Of a stretch of DNA of 64,000 bases, positions 57,340 through 64,000 are shown piece by piece. Both the position numbers and the translations under genes were made by a program. The notes below the pieces were generated by a model, which saw only the letters and a list, made by a program, of their open reading frames with translations, ran no database searches and was not told the DNA's origin. Source of the DNA: Clostridiales bacterium. GTDB lineage: Bacteria > Bacillota > Clostridia > Oscillospirales > Acutalibacteraceae. The stretch spans positions 310,001 to 374,000 of the forward strand of contig DXXG01000004.1 of assembly GCA_019416455.1 (NCBI GenBank). The letters are read 5' to 3'. Position 1 is the first letter of the stretch. Each line of letters starts with the position of its first letter.

Positions 57340-57374
57340 CCGCCGCGGCATTAGTTCGCGGCGGCTTATTTTAT
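57340..57374 (+). terminator. Terminator after yebC
   Basis: GCCGCCGCG / CGCGGCGGC stem, then TTATTTTAT. Confidence 0.8.
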
Positions 57375-57421
57375 GGAAACAGTATTTGTGAAAAAGAACC
57401 ATGGGAAAGGAAGGGATATCA

Positions 57422-58357
57422 ATGAGACATCTGATCGACCCGTTGGATTTGACCCGGGAGGAAACAGACCGTTTGCTTACCCTGGCGGAGGGGATCATTG
57501 CGGACCCGGCGGCTTACGCCCATGCCTGCGACGGAAAAATCCTGGCAACCTTGTTCTATGAACCCAGCACCCGCACCCGTTTGAGCTTTGAGTCCGCCAT
57601 GATGCGTTTGGGCGGCAAAGTGTTGGGGTTCTCCTCAGCTGGGAGCAGCTCCGCCTCCAAAGGTGAAAGCGTTGCGGATACCATCCGCATGATCTCCGGT
57701 TACGCGGACATCGCGGCCATGCGCCATTTTAAGGAAGGCGCTCCCTATGTGGCAGCTCGCTACTCCAAAATCCCCGTCATCAACGCTGGTGACGGCGGCC
57801 ATCAGCATCCCACCCAGACGCTGACAGATATGCTCACCATCCGCCGGAAACGTGGTTCCATCAGCGGTGTGACCATCGGCCTGTGCGGCGACCTGAAATT
57901 CGGCCGCACTGTCCACTCCCTGATCAAGTCCCTGGTGCGGTATGAGGGCGTGAAGTTCATCCTCATCTCCCCGGAAGAGCTGCGTCTGCCCAGCTATATT
58001 TTAAAGGAAGTCATCGAACCCTCCGGCCATCCCTGGAGAGAGGTGCGGGACATGGAAGAGGTTATGCCGGAGCTGGATATCCTCTACATGACTCGTGTGC
58101 AGCGTGAGCGATTCTTCAATGAGGAAGATTATGTCCGCTTGAAGGACTCCTACGTGCTGACCAAGGAGAAGCTGGACCTGGGTAAAAAGGACATGGCAGT
58201 GCTCCATCCCCTGCCCAGAGTCAACGAAATCGCCCCCGAGGTGGATGAAGATCCCAGAGCCATGTACTTTGAGCAGGCTCGGGGCGGCGTGTTCGTCCGC
58301 ATGGCGCTGATCCTCACCCTGCTGGGCCTGGCCCCCGGGGTGCTGGACGAAATGTAA
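57422..58357 (+). CDS. pyrB: Aspartate carbamoyltransferase catalytic subunit
   Basis: 311 residues from the ATG at 57422, behind GGAAAGGAAGG. Carbamoyl-phosphate site FYEPSTRTRLSFESAM, the loop SSASKGESVADTIRM, INAGDGGHQHPTQTLTD and the aspartate-binding HPLPRVNEI are complete. It makes carbamoyl aspartate, the committed step of pyrimidine synthesis. It is followed after 13 bp by pyrI, so the bacterial holoenzyme with allosteric control is present. No PyrR-type leader was recognised upstream. Confidence 0.96.
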   Translation: MRHLIDPLDLTREETDRLLTLAEGIIADPAAYAHACDGKILATLFYEPSTRTRLSFESAMMRLGGKVLGFSSAGSSSASKGESVADTIRMISGYADIAAMRHFKEGAPYVAARYSKIPVINAGDGGHQHPTQTLTDMLTIRRKRGSISGVTIGLCGDLKFGRTVHSLIKSLVRYEGVKFILISPEELRLPSYILKEVIEPSGHPWREVRDMEEVMPELDILYMTRVQRERFFNEEDYVRLKDSYVLTKEKLDLGKKDMAVLHPLPRVNEIAPEVDEDPRAMYFEQARGGVFVRMALILTLLGLAPGVLDEM

Positions 58358-58370
58358 GGAGGGGTAAACT

Positions 58371-58790
58371 ATGTTGAATATCGACAGCATTGAAAACGGT
58401 ATCGTCATTGACCATATTACCGCAGGACGGGGCATGCGGGTTTACGAGCTTTTGGAACTGGACAAGCTGGATACCTGCGTGGCCATCATCAAGAATGCCC
58501 GCTCCAGCAAGTATGGCCGCAAGGACATCATCAAGATCGAAGGCGTGATGAACATCGACCTGGACGTATTGGGATTCATCGATGACAACGCCACCGTGTG
58601 CACCATCGTAAACGGCAAGCTGGCTGGGAAGAAGAAGCCCTCCCTGCCCAGAAAGCTGGTGAATATCGTCTCCTGCAAGAATCCCCGTTGCATCACCTCT
58701 GTGGAGAATGTGGACCAAATCTTTGTCCTGTGCGACGAGGAAGCCCACCGTTATCGCTGCCAGTACTGCGAGCAGGAGTATAAAAAATAA
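58371..58790 (+). CDS. pyrI: Aspartate carbamoyltransferase regulatory subunit
   Basis: 139 residues, ATG after AGGAGGGG. N-terminal allosteric domain (GIVIDHITAGRGMRVYELL) that binds nucleotides, and the C-terminal zinc domain with CKNPRC and CQYC holding the four Cys ligands. It partners PyrB to give feedback control of the pathway. Shorter than the 153-residue E. coli protein, like other Firmicutes homologues. Confidence 0.95.
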   Translation: MLNIDSIENGIVIDHITAGRGMRVYELLELDKLDTCVAIIKNARSSKYGRKDIIKIEGVMNIDLDVLGFIDDNATVCTIVNGKLAGKKKPSLPRKLVNIVSCKNPRCITSVENVDQIFVLCDEEAHRYRCQYCEQEYKK

Positions 58791-58808
58791 TAAAAGGAAG
58801 AATACTGT

Positions 58809-59339
58809 ATGGAACCGACTAGGAAACTGCCTTTATTCCTGGTGACAGGCGCGTCCTGCGTGGGAAAGTCCACCATGTGCGAGTTGCTGTTCCAAAAAGA
58901 GGAGCAGTATTTGGTATTGGAAAGCGACATCCTATGGGAGGAGCGGTACAACACCCCGGAGGACGACTATGCCACCTATCGCAGCCTGTGGATGCGCATG
59001 TGCGCCAACGTGGCTCAGTGTGGCAAACCGGTGGTTCTTTGCGGATGCTGCATCCCTCAGCAGTTTGAGAACCGTCCCGAGCGCAGGTATTTCTCCAATC
59101 TCCACTATCTGGCGGTCACCTGTGAAGAGGAAGTCCTGCTCCACCGGATGACCCAGGGCCGCAAAGTGACGGACCCTGCCTGGATCAAGTCCTCTCTTGA
59201 CTTTAATCGGTGGCTGCGGGAAAACGGACCCAAGACGACTCCGGCCATTGAGCTTCTGGACACGACCCACCGTACCCCAGAGCAGGCGGCTGAAATCGCC
59301 CACCAGTGGATCCTTCGGGGAATGGGGGAGGAACACTGA
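58809..59339 (+). CDS. Small P-loop nucleotide/nucleoside kinase-like protein
   Basis: 176 residues, ATG after AAAAGGAAG. Walker A LVTGASCVGKSTMCELL and YLVLESDILWEE (substrate-binding acidic pocket) match the AAA/P-loop kinase group often labelled nucleoside kinase. Lid-like Arg/Lys residues appear at TQGRKVTDPAW. Its substrate is not known. It lies downstream of pyrBI and 20 bp ahead of a GNAT gene, likely in the same transcript. Confidence 0.75.
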   Translation: MEPTRKLPLFLVTGASCVGKSTMCELLFQKEEQYLVLESDILWEERYNTPEDDYATYRSLWMRMCANVAQCGKPVVLCGCCIPQQFENRPERRYFSNLHYLAVTCEEEVLLHRMTQGRKVTDPAWIKSSLDFNRWLRENGPKTTPAIELLDTTHRTPEQAAEIAHQWILRGMGEEH

Positions 59340-59359
59340 GACCGGAAGGAGAGAGTTGT

Positions 59360-59974
59360 GTGAAGATCCGTTTGGAACAGCCTCAGGATTATAGAGAGGT
59401 GGAAAACCTGATCCGGGAGGCTTTTTGGAACGTGTACCAGCCCGGCTGTGTGGAGCATTACCTGATGCACCAGCTGCGGAAGGATCCCTGTTTCGTGCCG
59501 GAGCTGGATTACGTGGTGGAGGAGGATGGCCGCGTTGTGGCTCAGATCGCCTACGCCAAAGGCGCCTACCAACCCGATCAGGGAGAGGAGCAGCAGCTTC
59601 TTCTGTTCGGACCGGTGGGGGTGCTGCCGGAATACCAGGGCAAAGGCTATGGTTCCGCGCTGATCCGGTTCACTTTGGACCGGGCGAAGGAACTGGGCTG
59701 GCCCGCAGTGGTCATCACCGGAAATCCGGCTTATTATAGCCGCTTTGGTTTTGAGCCTGCCGGGAAGTATGGGATCCACCACACTATGGTTGCAAGGGAA
59801 GAGGAGTTCCCTGTATTTCAGATAAAAGTGCTGGACCCTTCCCGGTTGCCACCAGCTCCCGGGACCTACCGGGACCCGGCTTGCTACGAGACCTCCCCAA
59901 AGGAAGTGGAGGAGTTTGACCATCAGTTCCCGGAAAAGAAAAAGGAAGTCCGCCCCGGACAGCTCTGGGGATAA
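59360..59974 (+). CDS. GNAT family N-acetyltransferase
   Basis: 204 residues from a GTG at 59360, after GGAAGGAGAG. Acetyl-CoA-binding region LLFGPVGVLPEYQGKGYGSALI and the fold feature VITGNPAYYSRFGFEPA are typical of the YhbS-like N-acetyltransferase group. It carries a long C-terminal extension (residues ~160-204) rich in Pro. Substrate unknown. It precedes a small membrane protein gene by 13 bp. Confidence 0.85.
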   Translation: MKIRLEQPQDYREVENLIREAFWNVYQPGCVEHYLMHQLRKDPCFVPELDYVVEEDGRVVAQIAYAKGAYQPDQGEEQQLLLFGPVGVLPEYQGKGYGSALIRFTLDRAKELGWPAVVITGNPAYYSRFGFEPAGKYGIHHTMVAREEEFPVFQIKVLDPSRLPPAPGTYRDPACYETSPKEVEEFDHQFPEKKKEVRPGQLWG

Positions 59975-59987
59975 AAAGGAGGCAGCC

Positions 59988-60236
59988 ATGAAAAAACCGT
60001 GGGATATTCCGCCCGGCAGCCAAGGCTGTTCCGGCGTGGGAAAAGGGTATGCCCGGAAACGGGAAAGCCAGGGCCAGGGAGGAAAGATCCTCCTGGCAGT
60101 GGTGACCCTGTGCAATGTGGCGTTGTCCTTGGCGTTGGCCCTGCTGCGACGGCAGGAGGTCATCCACGCCGTGAAGGGAAAGGATGGGGAAGAGGTGCAT
60201 TTGCTGCTCACCTCCCGCAAGGAGACAAAAACTTGA
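59988..60236 (+). CDS. Small single-helix membrane protein, unknown
   Basis: 82 residues from the ATG at 59988, 6 bases after AAAAAGGAGG; the longer upstream frame overlaps the acetyltransferase gene. A basic, Gly/Ser-rich N terminus (KKPWDIPPGSQGCSG) precedes one membrane segment (~residues 36-53, ILLAVVTLCNVALSLALAL) and a polar tail. Cytoplasmic N terminus is predicted from the positive charges. No known domain. Confidence 0.6.
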   Translation: MKKPWDIPPGSQGCSGVGKGYARKRESQGQGGKILLAVVTLCNVALSLALALLRRQEVIHAVKGKDGEEVHLLLTSRKETKT

Positions 60237-60244
60237 TTTTTCCC

Positions 60245-60273
60245 TTGACTTCCCAGGGCCGTTGTGATAAACT
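60245..60273 (+). promoter_or_regulatory. Promoter of the rplU operon
   Basis: TTGACT, a 17-bp spacer, then TAAACT (60268-60273). Confidence 0.65.
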
Positions 60274-60279
60274 TTATAA

Positions 60280-60377
60280 GCCGCATATTGTGGGCTGCGG
60301 GAGAGCTATGCCCTTTCGCAAAAGCGAGCCGAGGCTCCGCCCATCGTAGCGAGACTATTGAAAAGGCAGGAAAAAGC
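60280..60377 (+). promoter_or_regulatory. Probable L21 leader (autoregulatory RNA) of rplU
   Basis: About 100 untranslated bases with the hairpin TTTCGC-AAAA-GCGAG, a GGGCTGCGGGAGAGC / GAGGCTCCGCCC pairing, and the rplU ribosome site near the end. This matches the size and place of the Firmicutes L21 leader, in which L21 is thought to repress its own operon. Judged by position and pairing only. Confidence 0.5.
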
Positions 60378-60686
60378 ATGTTTGCAGTCATTGAGACCGG
60401 CGGTAAGCAGTACAAAGTGCAGTACGGCGACGTCATCTATGTGGAGAAGCTGAACGCAGCGGACAACGACACCGTGGAATTCCCCGTTGTTGCCGTGTTC
60501 GGTGAAGAGGGCACCAAGATCGGCACTCCCTATGTGGAAGGCGCCACAGTCACCGGCAAGGTGGTCAAGACCGGCAAGGCCAAGAAGATCACCGTGTTCA
60601 CCTACAAGCCCAAGAAGAATTCCAAGCGCAAGATGGGCCATCGTCAGCCCTACACCAAGGTGCAGATCGAGGCCGTCAAGGCGTAA
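60378..60686 (+). CDS. rplU: 50S ribosomal protein L21
   Basis: 102 residues opening MFAVIETGGKQYKVQYGDVI, continuing to KMGHRQPYTKVQIEAVKA; full-length and canonical. It binds 23S rRNA in the large subunit. First gene of the conserved rplU-prp-rpmA cluster; the protease gene starts one base after its stop codon. Confidence 0.97.
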   Translation: MFAVIETGGKQYKVQYGDVIYVEKLNAADNDTVEFPVVAVFGEEGTKIGTPYVEGATVTGKVVKTGKAKKITVFTYKPKKNSKRKMGHRQPYTKVQIEAVKA

Positions 60687-60687
60687 G

Positions 60688-61011
60688 ATGATCCGTATCC
60701 AGTTTTTGACTCCTCCGGACGGCACCCTGCAAGGGTTCCTTATGGAAGGCCACGCGGGATATGGGGAAGCGGGCACGGACATTGTCTGCGCAGCTGTCTC
60801 CTCCGCAGCGTACCTCACCGTGAACACCTTGACGGAGATCTGCCACGTTTCACCCTTGTCTCTCCGAGTGGGAGAAGGAGAGATGTTTTTCCGGATCGAG
60901 CCCAAAGACGAGCCTATTTGCCGGGACCTGCTGGCAGGGCTCAAACTCCATCTGACAAGCCTTGAGGAACAATATCCGGATGGCCTGCGGGTGGGCTATA
61001 TGGAAATATGA
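60688..61011 (+). CDS. prp: Ribosomal-processing cysteine protease Prp
   Basis: 107 residues from the ATG at 60688, 1 base after the rplU stop (TAAGATG). The catalytic motif GHAGYGEAGTDIVCAAVSSA contains the His (GHAGY) and Cys (DIVCAAVS). Prp removes the N-terminal extension of L27 in Firmicutes. The downstream rpmA encodes exactly such an extension. The length is typical. Confidence 0.95.
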   Translation: MIRIQFLTPPDGTLQGFLMEGHAGYGEAGTDIVCAAVSSAAYLTVNTLTEICHVSPLSLRVGEGEMFFRIEPKDEPICRDLLAGLKLHLTSLEEQYPDGLRVGYMEI

Positions 61012-61043
61012 ATCCACATTTTAACGAAAGGAAGACGATCGTC

Positions 61044-61322
61044 ATGCTGAAACTGAACATCCAGCTTTTTGCTCATAAAAAAGGTATGGGCTCCACCAAG
61101 AACGGCCGCGATTCCGAATCTAAGCGTCTGGGCGTAAAGCGCGCCGACGGGCAGTTCGTGCTGGCCGGCAACATCCTGGTCAAGCAGCGGGGCACCAAGA
61201 TCCATCCCGGCACCAACGTGGGCCGTGGTTCCGACGACACCCTGTTCGCCCTGGTGGACGGCAAGGTGAAGTTCGAGCGCATGGGCGCCGACCGCAAGAA
61301 GGTCAGCGTTTACGCCGAGTAA
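61044..61322 (+). CDS. rpmA: 50S ribosomal protein L27 with cleavable N-terminal extension
   Basis: 92 residues from the ATG at 61044. The first residues MLKLNIQLFAHKKGMGSTKNGRD include the Prp recognition site: cleavage after NIQLF would leave AHKKGMGS, the normal mature L27 start. The mature N terminus reaches the peptidyl-transferase centre, so the extension must be removed for function. Next gene is Obg, behind a hairpin. Confidence 0.96.
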   Translation: MLKLNIQLFAHKKGMGSTKNGRDSESKRLGVKRADGQFVLAGNILVKQRGTKIHPGTNVGRGSDDTLFALVDGKVKFERMGADRKKVSVYAE

Positions 61323-61343
61323 GTATCACGCGATAAAGCTCAG

Positions 61344-61378
61344 AGGCTTCTTCCGGCAATGCCTGAAGAAGCCTTTTT
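61344..61378 (+). terminator. Hairpin/attenuator between rpmA and obg
   Basis: AGGCTTCTTC / GAAGAAGCCT stem followed by TTTTT, 25 bases before the obg start codon. It would reduce read-through from the ribosomal genes into obg; its spacing implies a separate or partial transcript. Confidence 0.8.
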
Positions 61379-61403
61379 GTTGAAAGAGGAAAGGGGCGAG
61401 CGC

Positions 61404-62675
61404 ATGTTCATCGATACCGCGAAAATCAAAATCAAGGCCGGGGACGGCGGCGACGGAGCTGTGTCCTTCCACCGGGAAAAGTATGTGGCGGCAGGCGGAC
61501 CTGACGGCGGCGACGGCGGCCGGGGCGGCAGCATCGTGTTCCAGGTGGACGACAACCTGTCCACCCTGGCTGACTTCCGCTACAAGCGGAAATATGCCGC
61601 TCAGCGGGGCGAGAATGGCCGGGGCAACCGGTGCTTTGGCAAAAGCGCTCCCGACCTGGTGATCTCCGTTCCCCGGGGCACTCTCATAAAAGACGCCGAG
61701 ACAGGCCGCCTGCTGGCGGACATGTCCGGGGACGAGCCCCAGGTCATTGCCAAGGGCGGCAAGGGCGGTTGGGGCAACGCTCATTTCGCCACCCCCACCC
61801 GGCAGGTTCCCAGGTTCTCCAAGCCCGGCACTCCCGGCGAGGAGATGGAGGTCCAGCTGGAGTTGAAGCTCTTGGCGGACGTGGGCCTGGTGGGTTTCCC
61901 CAACGTGGGAAAATCCACCCTTATCTCTGTGGTGAGCCAGGCGAAACCCAACATCGCCAACTATCATTTCACCACCCTTACCCCTGTGTTGGGTGTGGTC
62001 ACCATGCCCCAGGGGAAATCCTTTGTCATGGCTGATATCCCCGGCCTGATCGAGGGCGCTTGGGAAGGCGTGGGACTGGGGCACCAGTTCCTCCGTCATG
62101 TGGAGCGGTGCCGGCTGCTGGTCCATGTAGTGGACGTTTCCGGCAGCGAGGGGAGAGATCCCAAGGAGGACTTCCAGGTCATCAACGAGGAGCTGCGGCG
62201 GTTCAATCCGGAGCTTGCCCAGCGGCCCATGCTGGTGGCAGGGAATAAGTGCGACCTGGCTACCGATGAGCAGGTGGCGGAATTCGAGAAGTTCGTCACG
62301 GACCAGGGGTACGAGTTTTTCCCCATCATGGCGCCCATCCGGGAAGGGGTGGATCCGCTGCTGAACAAGGTGCTGGAACAGCTCACCAAGCTGCCTCCCA
62401 TCCTTCGGTACGAGGCGGAAGCTCCGGCGCTCCAGCCCATCGAAGAGTTGAAGCGGGGCCAGGTGGAGATCTCCGACCAGGGCGGCGTGTATTTCGTCAA
62501 GGCGCCTTGGCTGCTGAAGATCATGAATTCCATCAACTTCGACGATTACGAGTCCCTCCAGTATTTCCAGCGGGTGCTCATCGAGACCGGCGTCATCGAC
62601 GCTCTGCGGGAAGCGGGATGCCAGGAGGGCGACACCGTGGATCTGTACGATCTGGAATTCGACTTTGTAGAGTAA
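61404..62675 (+). CDS. obg: Obg family GTPase (ObgE/CgtA)
   Basis: 423 residues from the ATG at 61404 after AAAGGGG. The Gly-rich Obg domain opens MFIDTAKIKIKAGDGGDGAVSF. The G domain has GFPNVGKST, the switch region SVVSQAKPNIANYHFTTLTP (shortened from SQAKPNIANYHFTT), DIPGLIEGAW, and NKCD. A C-terminal OCT domain (residues ~340-423) follows, as in Gram-positive and cyanobacterial forms. It assists 50S ribosome assembly and links to stringent control. Confidence 0.96.
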   Translation: MFIDTAKIKIKAGDGGDGAVSFHREKYVAAGGPDGGDGGRGGSIVFQVDDNLSTLADFRYKRKYAAQRGENGRGNRCFGKSAPDLVISVPRGTLIKDAETGRLLADMSGDEPQVIAKGGKGGWGNAHFATPTRQVPRFSKPGTPGEEMEVQLELKLLADVGLVGFPNVGKSTLISVVSQAKPNIANYHFTTLTPVLGVVTMPQGKSFVMADIPGLIEGAWEGVGLGHQFLRHVERCRLLVHVVDVSGSEGRDPKEDFQVINEELRRFNPELAQRPMLVAGNKCDLATDEQVAEFEKFVTDQGYEFFPIMAPIREGVDPLLNKVLEQLTKLPPILRYEAEAPALQPIEELKRGQVEISDQGGVYFVKAPWLLKIMNSINFDDYESLQYFQRVLIETGVIDALREAGCQEGDTVDLYDLEFDFVE

Positions 62676-62687
62676 GGAGCGGTGCTT

Positions 62688-63095
62688 TTGGAAACGCTGT
62701 TACAAGAAGGTTCCTCACCGAAAATGCTCAGTCCTTTGACGTTGGCCTTTGTGGGTGACGGGGTGTATGAGCTGCTTGTCCGGGAATACCTGGTGTCCCT
62801 GGGCAACTGCCCGGTGAAGAAGCTGAACAGCCGCAAAGTGGAACTGGTGCGGTGCCAGGCTCAGGCTCAGGCGCTCTCGGAACTTTGGCCCCTCCTTTCG
62901 CAGGAGGAGCAGGAGGTTGCTCTGCGGGGACGCAATGCCCACGTGGGCCACACACCCAAGAATGCCTCAGTGGCGGATTACCACAGTGCTACCGCGTTGG
63001 AAGCTCTGTTCGGATATTTGTATCTAGGGGGAGAAACAATCAGGCTCCGGGAGCTTTTCGGACGGATCCTGGAAAGCTGGAACACCCATCATTGA
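62688..63095 (+). CDS. mrnC: Mini-ribonuclease III (MrnC)
   Basis: 135 residues from the TTG at 62688, 8 bases behind AAGGAG; a GTG at 62682 sits too close to that site. The RNase III catalytic region alone: LTLAFVGDGVYELLVREYLV with the signature Asp/Glu, RKVELVRCQAQAQAL, and ATALEALFGYLYL with the second acidic residue. No double-stranded-RNA-binding domain. It matures 23S rRNA in Firmicutes. It fits directly after obg. Confidence 0.9.
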   Translation: METLLQEGSSPKMLSPLTLAFVGDGVYELLVREYLVSLGNCPVKKLNSRKVELVRCQAQAQALSELWPLLSQEEQEVALRGRNAHVGHTPKNASVADYHSATALEALFGYLYLGGETIRLRELFGRILESWNTHH

Positions 63096-63117
63096 GAAAA
63101 GAAGAGGAGGATGGCCC

Positions 63118-64000
63118 ATGAAAACGGGAAAGCTGAAAACCATAGGTCTTGATCTATTGTTTATAGCGTTGGGATCAGCGGTATACGCGGTGGCAGTCAA
63201 TGCCTTTACCGCTCCCAACAATATCGCGGCGGGAGGCGTCACTGGTGTGGCGACCATGCTTCATTACCTGTTTTCCACACCTATTGGTCTAGTGGCGTTT
63301 CTCATCAATGTTCCCATCGTGTTGTGGGCCATCGTGGATATCGGCTACAAACTGGTGACAAAGACCATGCTGGCCATTTTTATGTCCTCTCTGCTGATCG
63401 ACCTGTTTTCTCATTTTATCCCTGCTTATCGAGGGGATCACATTCTGGTGGCTTTGTTTGCCGGCGTCTGTGAGGGTGTAGGTCTTTCTCTGGTGTTCAT
63501 CCGGGGAGCTACTACCGGAGGCACGGACTTGGTAGCCCGGCTGGTGGGCAGACGGAAGCCTCATCTGTCTATGGGAAAGCTGATGCTGGTCCTGGACGGC
63601 CTGATCGTGGTCACCTCTGGTTTTGTGTTCGGCAGCGTAGAAAACGCCATGTATGCCTGCATCGTCATCGTGGTCTCCACTAAGATCATCGATGCCATCC
63701 TCTACGGTACGGATATCGGTACGGGGAAAATGTTCTTCGTCATGTCTCCCAATGTTCGGCAGATGGGGGACCGTGTCATCCGGGAGATGGAGCGGACGGT
63801 CACCTATCTTGACTCCAAGGGCGGTTATACTCAGGAGCCTGGCGAGACCATGCTCTGCGTGGTGCGGCGGTATGAGCTCCACCAACTCCAGACTATCATC
63901 CGGGAAGAGGACAAGCATGCTTTCGTCATCGTGGGCGAGGCGGGGCAGATCACGGGAGAAGGTTTCCGTCCCATGCACCCCGACGACAAATCTGTGAAAG
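63118..64000 (+). CDS. YitT family membrane protein (3' end beyond the window)
   Basis: Begins at the ATG at 63118 behind GAGGAGG and runs off the window after ~294 codons. N-terminal half has five membrane segments (GSAVYAVAVNAFTAPNNIAAGG, ATMLHYLF and so on), then RGATTGGTDLVARL, and a C-terminal cytoplasmic domain of the DUF2179 type (FFVMSPNVRQMGDRVIREMERT). YitT-family proteins are widespread in Firmicutes and have no proven function. The full length is typically ~285-300 residues, so the stop probably lies a few codons past the edge. Confidence 0.88.
   Translation, partial: MKTGKLKTIGLDLLFIALGSAVYAVAVNAFTAPNNIAAGGVTGVATMLHYLFSTPIGLVAFLINVPIVLWAIVDIGYKLVTKTMLAIFMSSLLIDLFSHFIPAYRGDHILVALFAGVCEGVGLSLVFIRGATTGGTDLVARLVGRRKPHLSMGKLMLVLDGLIVVTSGFVFGSVENAMYACIVIVVSTKIIDAILYGTDIGTGKMFFVMSPNVRQMGDRVIREMERTVTYLDSKGGYTQEPGETMLCVVRRYELHQLQTIIREEDKHAFVIVGEAGQITGEGFRPMHPDDKSVK

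Noticed and set aside
1..64000. CRISPR arrays, tRNA or rRNA genes, insertion sequences, phage genes
   Set aside because: No repeat-spacer pattern, no tRNA T-arm sequence in a folding context, no transposase or integrase motif and no phage structural gene was seen.

Overview
The window comes from a spore-forming Clostridia genome, most likely a gut member of the Oscillospiraceae (Oscillibacter/Flavonifractor/Lawsonibacter-like). The evidence is the low-GC-Gram-positive gene set at moderately high GC, an uninterrupted sigK, a spoVA gene with a forespore-type promoter, TTGACA-17-TATAAT promoters, L27 with a cleavable N-terminal extension next to its protease Prp, and many gut-type carbohydrate, ester and sulfate-ester genes. 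I see no rRNA, tRNA, insertion sequence, phage or CRISPR array. It reads as chromosomal backbone with some accessory metabolism.

Layout. 1-2.9 kb: a four-subunit 2-oxoacid:ferredoxin oxidoreductase. 2.9-9.1 kb: an unknown protein carrying a sodium-decarboxylase-like signature, a TIGR04076 protein, sigK, a DUF1275 membrane protein, an aldo/keto reductase, orphan spoVAE, a HAD phosphatase, and a small two-gene operon behind a LexA-like box. 9.1-14.7 kb: a tailed coiled-coil protein, a CpXC protein, then an arylsulfate sulfotransferase / glycosyltransferase / UDP-galactopyranose mutase operon. 14.8-21.3 kb: a GH31 glycosidase, a metal-resistance operon (ArsR sensor, free HMA domain, P-type ATPase) and a two-gene SufC-SufB (SMS-like) unit. 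21.3-28.7 kb: a kinase-like protein with dcd, a MATE pump, a patatin, trmB, and an esterase with its LacI-type regulator.

28.7-33.8 kb is the most unusual part. A two-component system, a sigma-like membrane protein, a Ser-rich lipoprotein and a sigma-like/cyclophilin fusion share a promoter architecture: two CTTWAG half-sites 11 bp apart, then exactly 10 bp to the -10 hexamer, at three promoters. Within this locus both the response regulator (TAG) and the sigma-like gene (TAA) carry in-frame stop codons, so the system appears to be decaying, recoded or mis-sequenced.

33.8-50.5 kb: an M20 peptidase, a GH5-like glycosidase with a solute-binding lipoprotein but no permeases, an anion/Na+ permease with a cytidylate-kinase-like protein, a ferredoxin protein divergent from a Crp/Fnr regulator with an operator at about -41.5, a GntR-regulated ABC exporter, a CPBP protease, an esterase, a glutamine-amidotransferase-like hydrolase, ilvE, an acetyltransferase and recQ. 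50.5-64 kb: an Ig-like lipoprotein, malQ-glgP for glycogen/maltodextrin use, mntP behind a Mn2+ (yybP-ykoY-type) riboswitch, an NAD(P)H oxidoreductase, yebC, pyrB-pyrI, a nucleotide kinase, an acetyltransferase, and the rplU-prp-rpmA / obg / mini-RNase III cluster, ending in a yitT-like gene cut by the window edge.

Functional calls rest on motif recognition from memory. Promoter and operator calls rest on reading the bases. No database search or folding program was run.
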